DNA of 64,000 bases, taken from Salinirubellus salinus (GTDB taxonomy: Archaea > Halobacteriota > Halobacteria > Halobacteriales > Haloarculaceae). A model generated the notes under the pieces. The model saw nothing but the letters and a program-made list of their open reading frames with translations, was not told the DNA's origin and searched no databases. The DNA lies in contig NZ_CP104003.1 in assembly GCF_025231485.1 (NCBI RefSeq), forward strand, positions 3,921,960-3,985,959. The letters are read 5' to 3'. A program made the translations under genes and the position numbers. Shown piece after piece: positions 8,491 to 16,461 of this stretch (within the stretch, counting starts at the first letter, position 1; each line of letters begins with the position of its first letter).

Positions 8491-9693
8491 ATGGAGGCCG
8501 TAACGGACACCGTAGAGCTATCGGCACAGCAACGGCTCGTTCGCGAGAGTATCCGTGATATCTGTGACGGCTACGACGACGAGTACTGGCGACAGAAGGA
8601 CATCAATCAGGAGTATCCGCAGGAGTTCGTCGACGACCTCGGCGCCCACGGCTGGTTCGGCATCCTCGTCCCCGAAGCGTACGGCGGCGCGGGCATGGGC
8701 ACGCCGGAGTCTGTCGTCATGATGGAGGAGATCGCCGCCAGTGGCGGCGGCTTCGCCGGCGCACAGGCGGTCCACGGGGGTATCTACAACTCGGTCCCGA
8801 TCGTCCGCTACGGCAGCGAGGCGCTGAAGGAGGACCTCCTGCCGCGGGTCGCCGCAGGCGAGGCAGCCATCCAGTCGCTCGGCCTGACGGAGCCGAACGC
8901 CGGCTCGGACTCGACCTCGATCGAGACGCGTGCCGTACGTGACGGTGACGAGTACGTCGTCGACGGCCAGAAGATCTGGACTTCTCGAGTCGACGCGACC
9001 GACTACGTCGTGGTCGTCGCCCGGACGACGCCCAGAGCCGAGGTGGCGAAACCGACTCGCGGCATCTCGATGTTCCTCGTCGACCTCGACGCGGCCCTCG
9101 ACGCCGGTACGCTGGAGAAGCGAGCCATCCCGAAGACCGCGAGCAACGCGGTCCACGCGTTCGAGCTCTGGTTCGAGGAACTCCGGGTCCCCGAGGCGAA
9201 TCTCATCGGCGAGGAGGGACGAGGGTTCTACCAGCTGCTCGACGGCCTCAACGAGGAGCGCATCGTCATCGCGGCGGAGTGCCTCGGGCTGGGCGAACTG
9301 GCCATCGACCGTGGCGTCCGCTACGCCCGCGACAGGGAGGTGTTCGGACGACCGATCGGGCAGAATCAGGCGATCCAGCACCCACTGGCCGAGGCGTACG
9401 CACGCGTCCAGGCCGCGAAGGCGATGACGTATCAGGCGGCGGACGCAGTCGAAGGGGGCGACAGTCGAGAGGTGGGCGCTCGTGCGAACGTGTCGAAGTT
9501 CCTCGCAGCCGACGCGGCGTTCCAGGCGGCCGACGCTGCCGTCCAGACGCACGGCGGCTTCGGCGTCGCCCGCGAGTACGACGTGGAGCGCTACTTCCGG
9601 GAGGCTCGACTCACGCGGCTGGTCCCCATCACGCAGGAGCTGGTGCTCAACTACGTCGGCGAGAAGGTGCTCGACCTCCCGAAATCGTACTGA
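8491..9693 (+). CDS. Acyl-CoA dehydrogenase
   Basis: The 400-residue protein has the three-domain acyl-CoA dehydrogenase layout. An N-terminal helical domain comes first. The signature SLGLTEPNAGSDST (about residues 130-143) contacts substrate and FAD. The C-terminal domain includes DREVFGRPIGQNQAIQHPLA and QTHGGFGVAREYDVERYFREARLTR. It introduces an alpha-beta double bond into an acyl-CoA and passes electrons to ETF. It heads an operon with a MaoC hydratase (19-bp gap) and a CoA-transferase. That order fits activation, dehydrogenation and hydration of one acyl group. Chain specificity cannot be inferred. Confidence 0.93.
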   Translation: MEAVTDTVELSAQQRLVRESIRDICDGYDDEYWRQKDINQEYPQEFVDDLGAHGWFGILVPEAYGGAGMGTPESVVMMEEIAASGGGFAGAQAVHGGIYNSVPIVRYGSEALKEDLLPRVAAGEAAIQSLGLTEPNAGSDSTSIETRAVRDGDEYVVDGQKIWTSRVDATDYVVVVARTTPRAEVAKPTRGISMFLVDLDAALDAGTLEKRAIPKTASNAVHAFELWFEELRVPEANLIGEEGRGFYQLLDGLNEERIVIAAECLGLGELAIDRGVRYARDREVFGRPIGQNQAIQHPLAEAYARVQAAKAMTYQAADAVEGGDSREVGARANVSKFLAADAAFQAADAAVQTHGGFGVAREYDVERYFREARLTRLVPITQELVLNYVGEKVLDLPKSY

Positions 9694-9700
9694 GATAGTT

Positions 9701-9715
9701 ATGACACGGACATGA
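9701..9715 (+). CDS. Four-codon leader ORF coupled to the MaoC gene (tentative)
   Basis: ATG-ACA-CGG-ACA-TGA begins eight bases after the dehydrogenase stop and ends in an ATGA overlap with the MaoC start at 9712. It could be chance; it is listed because similar tiny coupled ORFs precede other genes in this window. Confidence 0.2.
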   Translation: MTRT

Positions 9716-10272
9716 ACGACGAAGCTACGAACGACGACGAACGACGCGTGATCGCCGGCTGGCAGGGTCGGTACTTCGAGGACTTCACCGTCGGCGACGT
9801 GTACAAACACCCGTTCGGCCGGACCCTCACCGAGACCGACGACGTCTGGCTGACGAACATCACGATGAACGTGAACCCGATGCACTTCAACGAGGTGTAC
9901 GCCGCCGAGACGGAGTTCGGTGAACGGCTCGTCAACGGCCTCGTCGTCATCGCGCTCGCCGTCGGCATGAGCGTCATCGACGTGTCGATGAACGCGACGG
10001 CGAACCTCGGCTACGACGACGTGCGTCACGAGGGGCCGGTGTTCCACGGCGACACCCTCTTCGCCGAGAGCGAGGTCATCGAGACGAGAGAGAGCAGTTC
10101 CCGCGAGCACGTCGGTATCGTGACGACAGAACTCCGGGCGTACAATCAGGACGGCGACCGGGTGCTCTCGCTCACCCGGACGCCGATGGTGCTCAAACGC
10201 GAGTACACGGCGCCGACGCCCGAGCAGCCTCCCGGGTGGCCCGAGGGCATCGGCGTCCAGCGAGGTGAGTGA
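9712..10272 (+). CDS. MaoC-like (hot-dog) enoyl-CoA hydratase
   Basis: The 186-residue protein has the hydratase-2 motif MNVNPMHFNEVYA (about residues 52-64), with Asn55 and His58 in catalytic-type positions, inside a hot-dog fold segment. The family adds water to enoyl-CoA; relatives include mesaconyl-CoA and itaconyl-CoA hydratases. Many members carry Asp in the motif where this one has Asn, so the catalytic pair may be altered. It follows the acyl-CoA dehydrogenase and precedes a CoA-transferase by six bases, so hydration of the dehydrogenase product is the natural role. Confidence 0.85.
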   Translation: MNDEATNDDERRVIAGWQGRYFEDFTVGDVYKHPFGRTLTETDDVWLTNITMNVNPMHFNEVYAAETEFGERLVNGLVVIALAVGMSVIDVSMNATANLGYDDVRHEGPVFHGDTLFAESEVIETRESSSREHVGIVTTELRAYNQDGDRVLSLTRTPMVLKREYTAPTPEQPPGWPEGIGVQRGE

Positions 10273-10278
10273 GCCGCC

Positions 10279-11715
10279 GTGTCCCGGGTGACCGAACGAC
10301 TCGAGGGTGACGTGCCCGTGCAGTCGGCGACCACCGCGGCGTCCCTCGTCCGGGAGACGGCGACGCTGGCGGTCAGTGGCTTCGGTCGCGTCGGCTACCC
10401 GAAGGCGGTCCCACTGGCGCTCGCCGAGAGCGGCCGTGACCTGTCGCTGACGGTGGTGAGCGGTGGGAGCGTCGGCGAGGAGATCGACACCGAACTGCTC
10501 GCAGCCGACGCCATCGAGCGGCGGTTCCCGTACCAGGCGACGCCCGAGGCGCGTGAGGCCGCCAACCGGGGCACCGTCGCCTATCAGGACCGACACATCG
10601 AGGCGTTCGGCGACGAGGTCCGACAGGGCCACTACGGGGCCGTCGACGTGGCTGTCGTCGAGGCGGTGGCCGTCGGCGAGGACTGGCTCATCCCGTCGAC
10701 CTCGCTCGGTCACACCCCGGCGTGTGTCGAGGCAGCCGAACGCCTCGTCGTGGAGGTCAACGAGGTGCAGCCGCTGGCGCTACAGGCACTCCACGACGTC
10801 TACGTGCCCGACCCGGTTCCACACCGCGAACCGGTCCCGCTGACCAGTCCGGGTGAACGTATCGGTGGCCCCCGGATCGAGTTCGACCCCGCCAAACTGT
10901 CGGCCGTGGTGCTCACCGACCGGCCGGACTCCCCGTACTCGTTCCGGGAGCCGACGCGAGAGGACGAGGCTATCGCGGTGAACCTGGCGACGTTCCTCTC
11001 TGCAGAACTCGAACGGAACCCGACGTTCGCGGAGTCGGTTCGGCTCCAGTTCGGTGTCGGGAGCCTCGGGAACGCACTGATGGGCGAACTCGGACGGATC
11101 GAGTTCGGCGACCGGGACGTCGCCTACTACGGCGAAGTGGTGCAGGACGGGCTGCTGGACCTCGTGGACGACGGGTCGCTCTCTGCCGTGAGCGCCACCT
11201 CCCTCGCGCTCTCGGAGACCGGGCAGCGACGACTCTTCGAGCGCGTCGAACGGTACGCCGAGCGGGTCGTCCTCCGGCCGGCCGAGATCACGAACGGTGC
11301 GGAACTCGTCAACCGACTCGGGGTGGTCGCCGTCAACAGCGCGCTCGAGGTGGACCTGTACGGACACGTGAACTCCACACACGTCGATGGGACGCACGTG
11401 ATGAACGGCATCGGTGGGAGTGCGGACTTCTTCCGGAACAGCCCACTCTCGATCGTAACGCTGGCCTCCACGGCGCGGGACGGCGCGCTCAACCGCATCG
11501 TGCCACGGGTCGGCCACGTCGACCACACCGAACACGACGTCGACGTCGTCGTCACCGACCAGGGTGTGGCTGACCTGCGCGGAAGCGCTCCACGCGAGCG
11601 TGCCACGTTACTGGTCGAGAACTGTGCGCATCCGTCGTTCCAGTCGTCGCTCGAGGACTACGTCGACCGGGCGAACACGGCGGGGGGTCACGAACCGCAC
11701 GAGACCGACCGATAG
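10279..11715 (+). CDS. Acetyl-CoA hydrolase/4-hydroxybutyrate CoA-transferase family (Cat1 type)
   Basis: The 478-residue protein starts with GTG six bases after the hydratase stop. It has both halves of the family I CoA-transferase fold. The catalytic glutamate is most likely Glu357 in ALEVDLYGHVNST, followed by the family's GIGGSADF motif. Homologues exchange CoA between acetyl-, propionyl-, succinyl- or 4-hydroxybutyryl groups through a glutamyl-CoA thioester. As last gene of the operon it could activate the free acid substrate using acetyl- or succinyl-CoA. This is a different CoA-transferase family from the five CaiB-type genes in this window. Confidence 0.88.
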   Translation: MSRVTERLEGDVPVQSATTAASLVRETATLAVSGFGRVGYPKAVPLALAESGRDLSLTVVSGGSVGEEIDTELLAADAIERRFPYQATPEAREAANRGTVAYQDRHIEAFGDEVRQGHYGAVDVAVVEAVAVGEDWLIPSTSLGHTPACVEAAERLVVEVNEVQPLALQALHDVYVPDPVPHREPVPLTSPGERIGGPRIEFDPAKLSAVVLTDRPDSPYSFREPTREDEAIAVNLATFLSAELERNPTFAESVRLQFGVGSLGNALMGELGRIEFGDRDVAYYGEVVQDGLLDLVDDGSLSAVSATSLALSETGQRRLFERVERYAERVVLRPAEITNGAELVNRLGVVAVNSALEVDLYGHVNSTHVDGTHVMNGIGGSADFFRNSPLSIVTLASTARDGALNRIVPRVGHVDHTEHDVDVVVTDQGVADLRGSAPRERATLLVENCAHPSFQSSLEDYVDRANTAGGHEPHETDR

Positions 11716-11786
11716 ACTCGCCGTTTCACCGACGAAGTCGGAACAGTCGTCGCCGCAACCGCCCCGTCTGAGAGGTCGGAACGCCC

Positions 11787-11810
11787 GTTCTGCTCGGCGG
11801 AACCTTATAG
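11787..11810 (+). promoter_or_regulatory. Promoter of IclR regulator 1 with an upstream palindrome (element A-like)
   Basis: TATA-like cttatag at 11804-11810 lies 29-35 nt before the ATG at 11839. Directly upstream, 11787-11803 reads GTTCTGCTCGGCGGAAC, an inverted repeat resembling the stronger copies at 12684, 13908 and 14112. A site touching the upstream side of a TATA box is where archaeal activators commonly bind. Confidence 0.4.
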
Positions 11811-11838
11811 TAGTAGTACGGCCAATCCGTGCCAACAG

Positions 11839-12609
11839 ATGACGAACGAACACCCGACTCCTCGAACCGTCAAGACGACGGATACGGCGTTCACCATCCT
11901 CGAGGAACTGCTGGAGGCCGACGGTGCGACCATCACGCAACTGGCCAACGAACTCGGGATCGCCAAGAGCACGGTCCACCGCCACCTCCGGACGCTCTAC
12001 AACCGGGAGTACGTCGTCCGTGACGGCGACACCTACCACGTCAGCCTCCGGTTCCTCGAGTTCGGCGAGCACGCGCGGACTCGAAACAAGGGGTACCGGC
12101 TGGTCAAGGAGAAGGTCGAACAACTCGCCGAGGAGACCGAAGAGCGCGTCCAGTTCATCGTCGAGGAGCACGGCTACGGCGTGTACGTCTACCGGGTGAC
12201 CGGGAACCGGGGCGTCCAGACCGACCCGGGAATCGGGAAACGGATACCACTGCACGCGATCGCCGCCGGGAAGGCGATCCTCGCCTACCTGCCGGCGGAG
12301 CAGGTCGACGCCATCCTCGAACAGCGTGGCCTGTCTGGAATCACGCCGAACACGAAGACCGACCGCGACGTGCTGTTTCGGGACCTCGAAGCCGTCCGTC
12401 GCGAGGGGTTCAGTGTCAACAACCAGGAGAACGTCGAGGGCCTGCGCGCCGTCGGTGTGCCGATCAGAGACAAGGACGGCAGCGTGCTCGGCGCGTTGAG
12501 TGTCTCCGGGCCGACTCACCGCATGAAAGGCGAGTGGTTCGAGCACGAGCTGCCGAACCTCCTCCTCGGGACAGCGAACGAACTGGAACTGAACATCACG
12601 TACGCGTGA
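11839..12609 (+). CDS. IclR-family transcriptional regulator 1
   Basis: The 256-residue protein has an N-terminal winged helix-turn-helix (residues about 31-60, ITQLANELGIAKSTVHRHL) and a C-terminal IclR effector domain (about 80-250, with HAIAAGKAILAYLP and the GALSVSGPTHRMKGEW segment). Family members bind a small metabolite and control adjacent catabolic operons. It follows the acyl-CoA dehydrogenase operon by 123 bp but has its own promoter. Its recognition helix nearly matches that of IclR regulator 2 (both have KSTVHRHL), so the two may bind related sites or have diverged from one duplication. Confidence 0.93.
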   Translation: MTNEHPTPRTVKTTDTAFTILEELLEADGATITQLANELGIAKSTVHRHLRTLYNREYVVRDGDTYHVSLRFLEFGEHARTRNKGYRLVKEKVEQLAEETEERVQFIVEEHGYGVYVYRVTGNRGVQTDPGIGKRIPLHAIAAGKAILAYLPAEQVDAILEQRGLSGITPNTKTDRDVLFRDLEAVRREGFSVNNQENVEGLRAVGVPIRDKDGSVLGALSVSGPTHRMKGEWFEHELPNLLLGTANELELNITYA

Positions 12610-12679
12610 CCGCGTTCCCGCGCAGTCAACATCCTGGCGGGTGCCGTCCCCCGGGTCGACCGTGCGTGGTGTTCGCACG

Positions 12680-12704
12680 GGCCGTTCCGCGATACCGAAC
12701 GGCC
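12680..12704. promoter_or_regulatory. Element A palindrome, copy downstream of IclR regulator 1
   Basis: Perfect 8-bp arms GGCCGTTC and GAACGGCC are separated by nine bases. Bases 12684-12702 read GTTCCGC-N6-GAACGG, the same outer sequence and spacing as the copies at 13908 and 14112 upstream of IclR regulator 2. No gene starts here, so its target is unclear. Confidence 0.45.
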
Positions 12705-12972
12705 GATACGAAGCGATGTAACCTGCCGTCGCGGGCGGGCGGTGGAATCGCGGGCGGACGGCGTCCGTCAGCGCCCCGTGGCGTCCGCGACCGTCGTCGC
12801 GGCTGTCCGGGAACGAGAGCGACTGTACGCGGGAATCGTGCGGTCATCCGAGGCTGTGACCGGTACACTCCCGTCGGTGAACTCCGGTCCCGGTGTCTCT
12901 ATCCGGTGCTTGCTGTCCCACGTCACCACGGGTCGTGTGGCAGAATACCGCACGATCTGCGTTCTGCATAAC

Positions 12973-12986
12973 GGAACGGCCGTTCC
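12973..12986. promoter_or_regulatory. 14-bp perfect palindrome GGAACGGCCGTTCC
   Basis: A perfect palindrome built from the same GGAAC and GTTCC half-sites as element A but with no spacer and inverted arm order. It lies in the middle of the region between the iclR genes, far from any start codon. It may be a binding site or chance in GC-rich DNA. Confidence 0.3.
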
Positions 12987-13043
12987 ACCCACTCTGTCCG
13001 GTGGTCGAGAGACGACGGGGATGGTGGACGCCCGGCCGCTCAA

Positions 13044-13070
13044 AATAACAATAGTACGTTTGTTATTGTT
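13044..13070 (-). terminator. Probable AT-rich stem-loop terminator after IclR regulator 2
   Basis: AACAATA (13047-13053) and TATTGTT (13064-13070) can pair around a 10-base loop, 22 bases beyond the stop codon of the gene ending at 13092. On the minus strand it continues into a T-rich run, as expected for archaeal termination. This is one of the most AT-rich spots in the window. Confidence 0.45.
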
Positions 13071-13091
13071 TGTGGGCGGTGTCGGTCGGGC

Positions 13092-13877
13092 TCACGTGCT
13101 CGACTCCGGTGCGTACTTGAGGTTGAGCTCGAGCTCGTTGGCCGACCCGAGCAGGAGGTCGGGGATCCCGTCCTCGAGCCACTCGCCCTTGATCCGATGT
13201 GCCGGCCCCGAGACGCTGAGTGCACCCACGACGGTCCCGTCAGGGGCGAGGACCGGCGTGGCGACAGCCTGGAGCCCCTCGATGCACTCCTCGCGGTTGA
13301 ACGCGACACCGCACTCGCGGATGCGCTCGAGTTCGGTGGCGAGCTGCTCGCGATCGGTGATCGTCGACTGCGTCTCCGGGGGCAGTCCCCACCGGTCGAC
13401 GATCTCGTCCACGCGCTTCGCTGGGAGGTGAGCGAGGATGGCCTTGCCCCCGGCGATCGTGTGGAGGTAGCGTCGGGTTCCAGTGGTCGAGTTGGTACGA
13501 ACCCCGTGTGTACCCACGCTGCGGTAGAGGTACACTGCACGACCGTGCTCCTCGGTCATGAACAGTGCCCGCTCCTCGGTCTCCTCGGCGAGTTGGTCGA
13601 CGACGGGGCGGGCCATCGCGTAGGTGCGGTTTCGCTCACGGACGTACTCGCCCAGTCCGAGCAGCCGCAGGCCAAGGTGGTACTCGTCGGCCTCCTTCAC
13701 GACGTAATCGTGCGCCTGGAGTGTCGAGAGGTGCCGGTGAACGGTGCTCTTGCCGATATCGAGGTGGTCGGCGAGTTCGGTCACCCCCCCTCCGTCGAGC
13801 TCCCGGATGGCTTCGACGACGGAGAGGAGCGTCGCCGCCGATTTCACCGTCCCCGAGGCGGAGTCTGTTTCGTCCAT
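13092..13877 (-). CDS. IclR-family transcriptional regulator 2
   Basis: The 261-residue protein has a winged helix-turn-helix (about 31-60, VTELADHLDIGKSTVHRHL) and an IclR effector domain with HTIAGGKAILAHLP and GALSVSGPAHRIKGEW. An ATG at 13892 would add five residues, but 13877 lies right after a 15-bp palindromic element shared with amidase genes in this window, so 13877 is preferred. Its own upstream region has a TATA-like ctaatac at 13899-13905 and three element A copies. It is the best candidate regulator of the amide/imide cluster that follows, because the start-abutting element occurs before its own start and before all three amidase genes. Confidence 0.93.
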   Translation of the reverse strand: MDETDSASGTVKSAATLLSVVEAIRELDGGGVTELADHLDIGKSTVHRHLSTLQAHDYVVKEADEYHLGLRLLGLGEYVRERNRTYAMARPVVDQLAEETEERALFMTEEHGRAVYLYRSVGTHGVRTNSTTGTRRYLHTIAGGKAILAHLPAKRVDEIVDRWGLPPETQSTITDREQLATELERIRECGVAFNREECIEGLQAVATPVLAPDGTVVGALSVSGPAHRIKGEWLEDGIPDLLLGSANELELNLKYAPESST

Positions 13878-13892
13878 GTGTGGTAGTACCAC
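13878..13892 (-). promoter_or_regulatory. Start-abutting element, copy 2 (before IclR regulator 2)
   Basis: In coding sense this reads gtggtactaccacac, directly followed by the ATG at 13877. GTGGTA and TACCAC are perfect arms around one base. It shares 12 of 15 bases with the element before 26656. Position between the TATA-like ctaatac (13899-13905) and the start suggests negative autoregulation. Confidence 0.55.
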
Positions 13893-13907
13893 GCTCCGGT
13901 ATTAGTT

Positions 13908-13926
13908 GTTCCGCATCGAGGAACGG
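13908..13926. promoter_or_regulatory. Element A, copy next to the TATA box of IclR regulator 2
   Basis: GTTCCGCATCGAGGAACGG; arms GTTCC and GGAAC around seven bases. It ends two bases from the TATA-like ctaatac on its upstream side with respect to the minus-strand gene, the usual place for an archaeal activator. Confidence 0.5.
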
Positions 13927-13997
13927 CCGACTCGCGGACGGAGTGCCGTCTAGGTTCACACCAGAACGTGTTCCGGGCGGTTCCCACGAATCGGGGC

Positions 13998-14014
13998 ATT
14001 CCGCATCGAGGAAG
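13998..14014. promoter_or_regulatory. Element A, imperfect middle copy
   Basis: ATTCCGCATCGAGGAAG keeps the central CCGCATCGAGGAA of the copy at 13908 but has lost the outermost base of each arm. It lies 90 bp from that copy. Confidence 0.4.
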
Positions 14015-14111
14015 CGACGCCAGAACGAGTGTCGAAACGGCGGGCTCAACCAGCAACATCTTCCCGTTCGTGGGGGTGTCGAGCACGCGAACCCCCGCAG
14101 GTATGGCCGGT

Positions 14112-14130
14112 GTTCCGCACCGAGGAACGG
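14112..14130. promoter_or_regulatory. Element A, distal copy
   Basis: GTTCCGCACCGAGGAACGG differs from the copy at 13908 by one base (T to C). Near-identity over 19 bp at 204-bp distance argues for a maintained binding site or a small repeat. Confidence 0.5.
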
Positions 14131-14287
14131 AGCCGTGAGGGGTAGCCTCTGGGCCACGTGACGCCGAACGTCTCCCGAGCAGTCGCGTTCGCGACGGCGG
14201 TACCGCTCCCAGACGCGACCCCGGGCGTCGACGACGTCACTCTCGGATCCCCGACGAGGGGAGACGACGGGGGACCGACCGCCGCCC

Positions 14288-15688
14288 TCAGATGGGGCGG
14301 TCGATGTGTGTGCCGTACCCCTTCTCCCCGACGACCTCGCCCTCGGCGTACGCCAGCCGACCGCGGACGATGGTGTGGGTCGGCCAGCCGGTGACCTCGC
14401 GGCCGTCGTACGGTGAGTAGTCGGCCGCCCCCTGCAGGAGTTCGGGCGTGACGGTCTTCGTCTCGTCGAGGTCGACGACCACGAGGTCGGCGTCGCTGCC
14501 CACGCGGATGGTCCCCTTCTTCGGGTAGAGGTTCCACGCCTTCGCCGTGTTCGTGCTCGTCACCGCGACCGCCCGCTCCAGCGAGATACGGCCCTCGTTC
14601 ACCCCTTCCGAGAGGACGAGCGGGAGCATGACGGGGGTGCTCGGGAAGCCGAGGGCGCTGTCGCGGATGCCCTCACCGAACTTCGTCTCCGAGACGTTCG
14701 CACAGTGGTCGGTCCCGATACAGGAGATGGTGCCGTCGGCGAGGCGCTCCCAGAGGACGTCCTGGTCGTGTTGCGACCTGACCGGGGGGTTCACCTTCAT
14801 CCGCTCGTCGCACTCCTCCGTGGTCAAGCAGAGGTAGTGGGGGCAGGTCTCGCCCCAGTGGTCGTAGCCGGCCGCCCGGAGCGCGGCGAGTTCGTTCGCC
14901 GTTTTCGCCGAGGAGATGTGGACGGCGTAGAAGCTCTCGTCGTAGTCGTGGAGCTTCGCGAGCGACGCGCCCGCGACCATGCTCTGCGTCTCGGCGTACC
15001 CGGGGAACTCCTCGACCATCACCTCGTACCCCTCGTCGGGGTCCGCCTCCGTGTCGTCGCTCTCGGAGGTGACGTAGACGTTGCCGCCGGCGAGGCCGTT
15101 CGTGATCTCGACGTTCTCGGAGTGGTAACCGAGCGTCGTCGGCGCGTCCTGCTCGGCGAGCTTCTGGATGAACGCGTCGCCGTAGTCGTCGAGCATGTCG
15201 CAGTCGACGCCGAACTTCTCCCCGGCGGCGTACTTGTAGTTCATGTACCACTTGAACGTCGTGATGCCGAGTTCCTCTACGAGGTAGGGTATCTCCTCGA
15301 TGTGCTCGAACGAGAGCAGGCCGAGCGAGAAGAAGTAGTCGTGGTAGTAGTTGGGTTCTGCCTCCTCGAAGTAGCCGGGCATGACCTCCTCGTAGGAGGC
15401 ACCCCGCCGGAAGTAGTTCCCGATGGTCGTCACGCCGCCGACGAGGTCCGAACGCGACTCGCTCTCGGCGTCCTCGTCCAGCCCGCGGTAGATCCCGTGG
15501 TGGGTGTGTGGGTCGATGGCCCCCGGAAGGACGTGCTTGCCGGTGGCGTCGACGACCTCGTCGCCGTCGAGCGCCCCCGGACGGGCGATGGCCGAGACGA
15601 CGCCGTCGTCGGCCGCCACGTCCGCCTCGAACGTGCCGTGCTCCACCGAGACGACCGTCCCGTTCCGGATCACGAGGTCGTAGGTCAT
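14288..15688 (-). CDS. Hydantoinase/dihydropyrimidinase-like cyclic amidohydrolase, copy 1
   Basis: The 466-residue protein is a full cyclic amidohydrolase. It has metal-binding His61-x-His63, the lysine expected to be carboxylated at Lys146 (ITTFKWYMN), His189, His257 (VHISSA) and Asp327 (IGTDHC). The family opens cyclic amides such as hydantoins, dihydropyrimidines, cyclic imides and allantoin. Its start overlaps the stop of the isochorismatase-type gene by four bases (ATGA), so the two proteins are co-made and should act in sequence: ring opening, then amide or carbamoyl hydrolysis. Three long blocks are identical in DNA to copy 2 at 17924. Substrate not determined. Confidence 0.9.
   Translation of the reverse strand: MTYDLVIRNGTVVSVEHGTFEADVAADDGVVSAIARPGALDGDEVVDATGKHVLPGAIDPHTHHGIYRGLDEDAESESRSDLVGGVTTIGNYFRRGASYEEVMPGYFEEAEPNYYHDYFFSLGLLSFEHIEEIPYLVEELGITTFKWYMNYKYAAGEKFGVDCDMLDDYGDAFIQKLAEQDAPTTLGYHSENVEITNGLAGGNVYVTSESDDTEADPDEGYEVMVEEFPGYAETQSMVAGASLAKLHDYDESFYAVHISSAKTANELAALRAAGYDHWGETCPHYLCLTTEECDERMKVNPPVRSQHDQDVLWERLADGTISCIGTDHCANVSETKFGEGIRDSALGFPSTPVMLPLVLSEGVNEGRISLERAVAVTSTNTAKAWNLYPKKGTIRVGSDADLVVVDLDETKTVTPELLQGAADYSPYDGREVTGWPTHTIVRGRLAYAEGEVVGEKGYGTHIDRPI
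14454..14630. repeat. 177-bp segment identical to 18090-18266
   Basis: Within the 3' half of hydantoinase copy 1, this stretch matches copy 2 at every base, including synonymous sites, while flanking coding sequence differs. Two shorter identical blocks occur at 14927-15005 (79 bp) and 15528-15625 (98 bp), matching 18563-18641 and 19128-19225. The pattern points to recent gene conversion. Confidence 0.85.
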
Positions 15689-16356
15689 GCCAACACCCCC
15701 ATCTCGTCGAGGTACGACTTCACTTCCTCGACCTCCAGGACCTCGGCGTACTTCATCCAGAGGTCGAGCAGGCCGATCTTGTGCGACGCTTCGATGCGGT
15801 CGAAGATGCACTCCTGCGGGAGCACGACGTTGAACCCGTTGGACTGCGCGTCGACGGCGGTTGCACGGACGCAGCCCGACGTCGAGTTCCCGACGATGAC
15901 GACGGTGTCGACGTCCGCGCGGATGAGCCGCGAGACGAGGTCGGTCCCGTAGAACGCGCTCGCGTACGACTTGTCGATGACCGTGTCGCCCTCCTCCGGG
16001 GCGACCGGGTCGACGATGGCGAGGTCCGGGTGGTCGGGGTCGTCGTAGCTCGACGGCACCACCCGGGTGTACGTGATGGGGATGTCGTGCTCGCGGACGA
16101 ACTCGAGGAACGGTTCCATGTGGTCGATGGCCCGCCACGCGATCTCGCCCATCGCGGTCCGGTACTGCTCGACGGCGTCGAGGATCGGCTCGTCGTCGCC
16201 GACGATGAGTTGCTGCATGTCGATGACCAGTACCATCGGATTCTCACCGAGGCCACGGGACTCCCACGACGACGCCCCCTCCTTGTCGTACCCTGCCTTC
16301 GTGATGACCTGCTTGTCCTGCTCGGAGAGCAGGTCCTCCCAGATTCGCTCAGTCAT
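15685..16356 (-). CDS. Isochorismatase-superfamily amidase (N-carbamoylsarcosine amidase/maleamate amidase type), copy 1
   Basis: The 223-residue protein has the cysteine-hydrolase triad Asp46 (LVIDMQQ), Lys129 (VIDKSYASAFYGTDL) and Cys162 (STSGCVRATAVDA). The SGCVRAT context is that of N-carbamoylsarcosine amidohydrolase, maleamate amidase and ureidoacrylate amidase, which remove ammonia from a terminal amide or carbamoyl group. It is first in an operon with hydantoinase copy 1. The start-abutting 15-bp element precedes the ATG, and a TATA-like ttttata lies near 16393-16399. The natural substrate would be the ring-opened product of the partner enzyme. Confidence 0.9.
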   Translation of the reverse strand: MTERIWEDLLSEQDKQVITKAGYDKEGASSWESRGLGENPMVLVIDMQQLIVGDDEPILDAVEQYRTAMGEIAWRAIDHMEPFLEFVREHDIPITYTRVVPSSYDDPDHPDLAIVDPVAPEEGDTVIDKSYASAFYGTDLVSRLIRADVDTVVIVGNSTSGCVRATAVDAQSNGFNVVLPQECIFDRIEASHKIGLLDLWMKYAEVLEVEEVKSYLDEMGVLA

Positions 16357-16371
16357 GTGTAAGATTCACAC
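16357..16371 (-). promoter_or_regulatory. Start-abutting element, copy 3 (before amidase copy 1)
   Basis: In coding sense this reads gtgtgaatcttacac, immediately followed by the ATG at 16356. GTGT and ACAC are the outer arms. The TATA-like box on the same strand is 37-43 nt before the ATG, so the element would cover the expected transcription start. Confidence 0.55.
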
Positions 16372-16428
16372 CCGGACTCTGACGGCAGCCAGTATAAAAT
16401 TTCGTGCCGGGGCCGTCCTCCATGCGAT

Positions 16429-16437
16429 ACGTTTACA
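16429..16437 (+). promoter_or_regulatory. TATA box for the second FAD-dehydrogenase gene
   Basis: An AT-rich gtttaca core lies 25-31 nt before the ATG at 16462, consistent with a leaderless transcript, and supports that ATG over the in-frame GTG at 16453. It shares a 105-bp divergent region with the minus-strand amidase operon. Confidence 0.5.
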
Positions 16438-16461
16438 ACCGCCGGACACGCCGTGAGAGAC

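Larger units (their letters stand above)
12610..13091. other. 482-bp intergenic region between the two iclR genes
   Basis: No convincing gene is present. It holds palindromes at 12680-12704 and 12973-12986 and an AT-rich stem-loop at 13047-13070 just beyond the stop of IclR regulator 2. Short frames crossing it are Arg-rich shadows with no recognisable motif. Confidence 0.6.
13878..14287. other. 410-bp control region upstream of IclR regulator 2
   Basis: No gene is evident. The region separates the end of the first amidohydrolase operon from the start of IclR regulator 2. It holds the start-abutting element (13878-13892), a TATA-like box (13899-13905) and three copies of the element A palindrome at 13908, 13998 and 14112. 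The spacing between copies is about 90 and 114 bp, so they could also support looping. Confidence 0.5.

Noticed and set aside
13908-14130. CRISPR-like array from three repeated 19-bp sequences
   Set aside because: Spacing is unequal, the middle copy is degenerate and the units are palindromic operator-like sites; no cas genes are present.
14288-16138. Hydantoinase copy 1 as a 616-residue protein
   Set aside because: The upstream 150 residues are the out-of-frame shadow of the amidase gene; the ATGA-coupled ATG at 15688 gives a normal family length.
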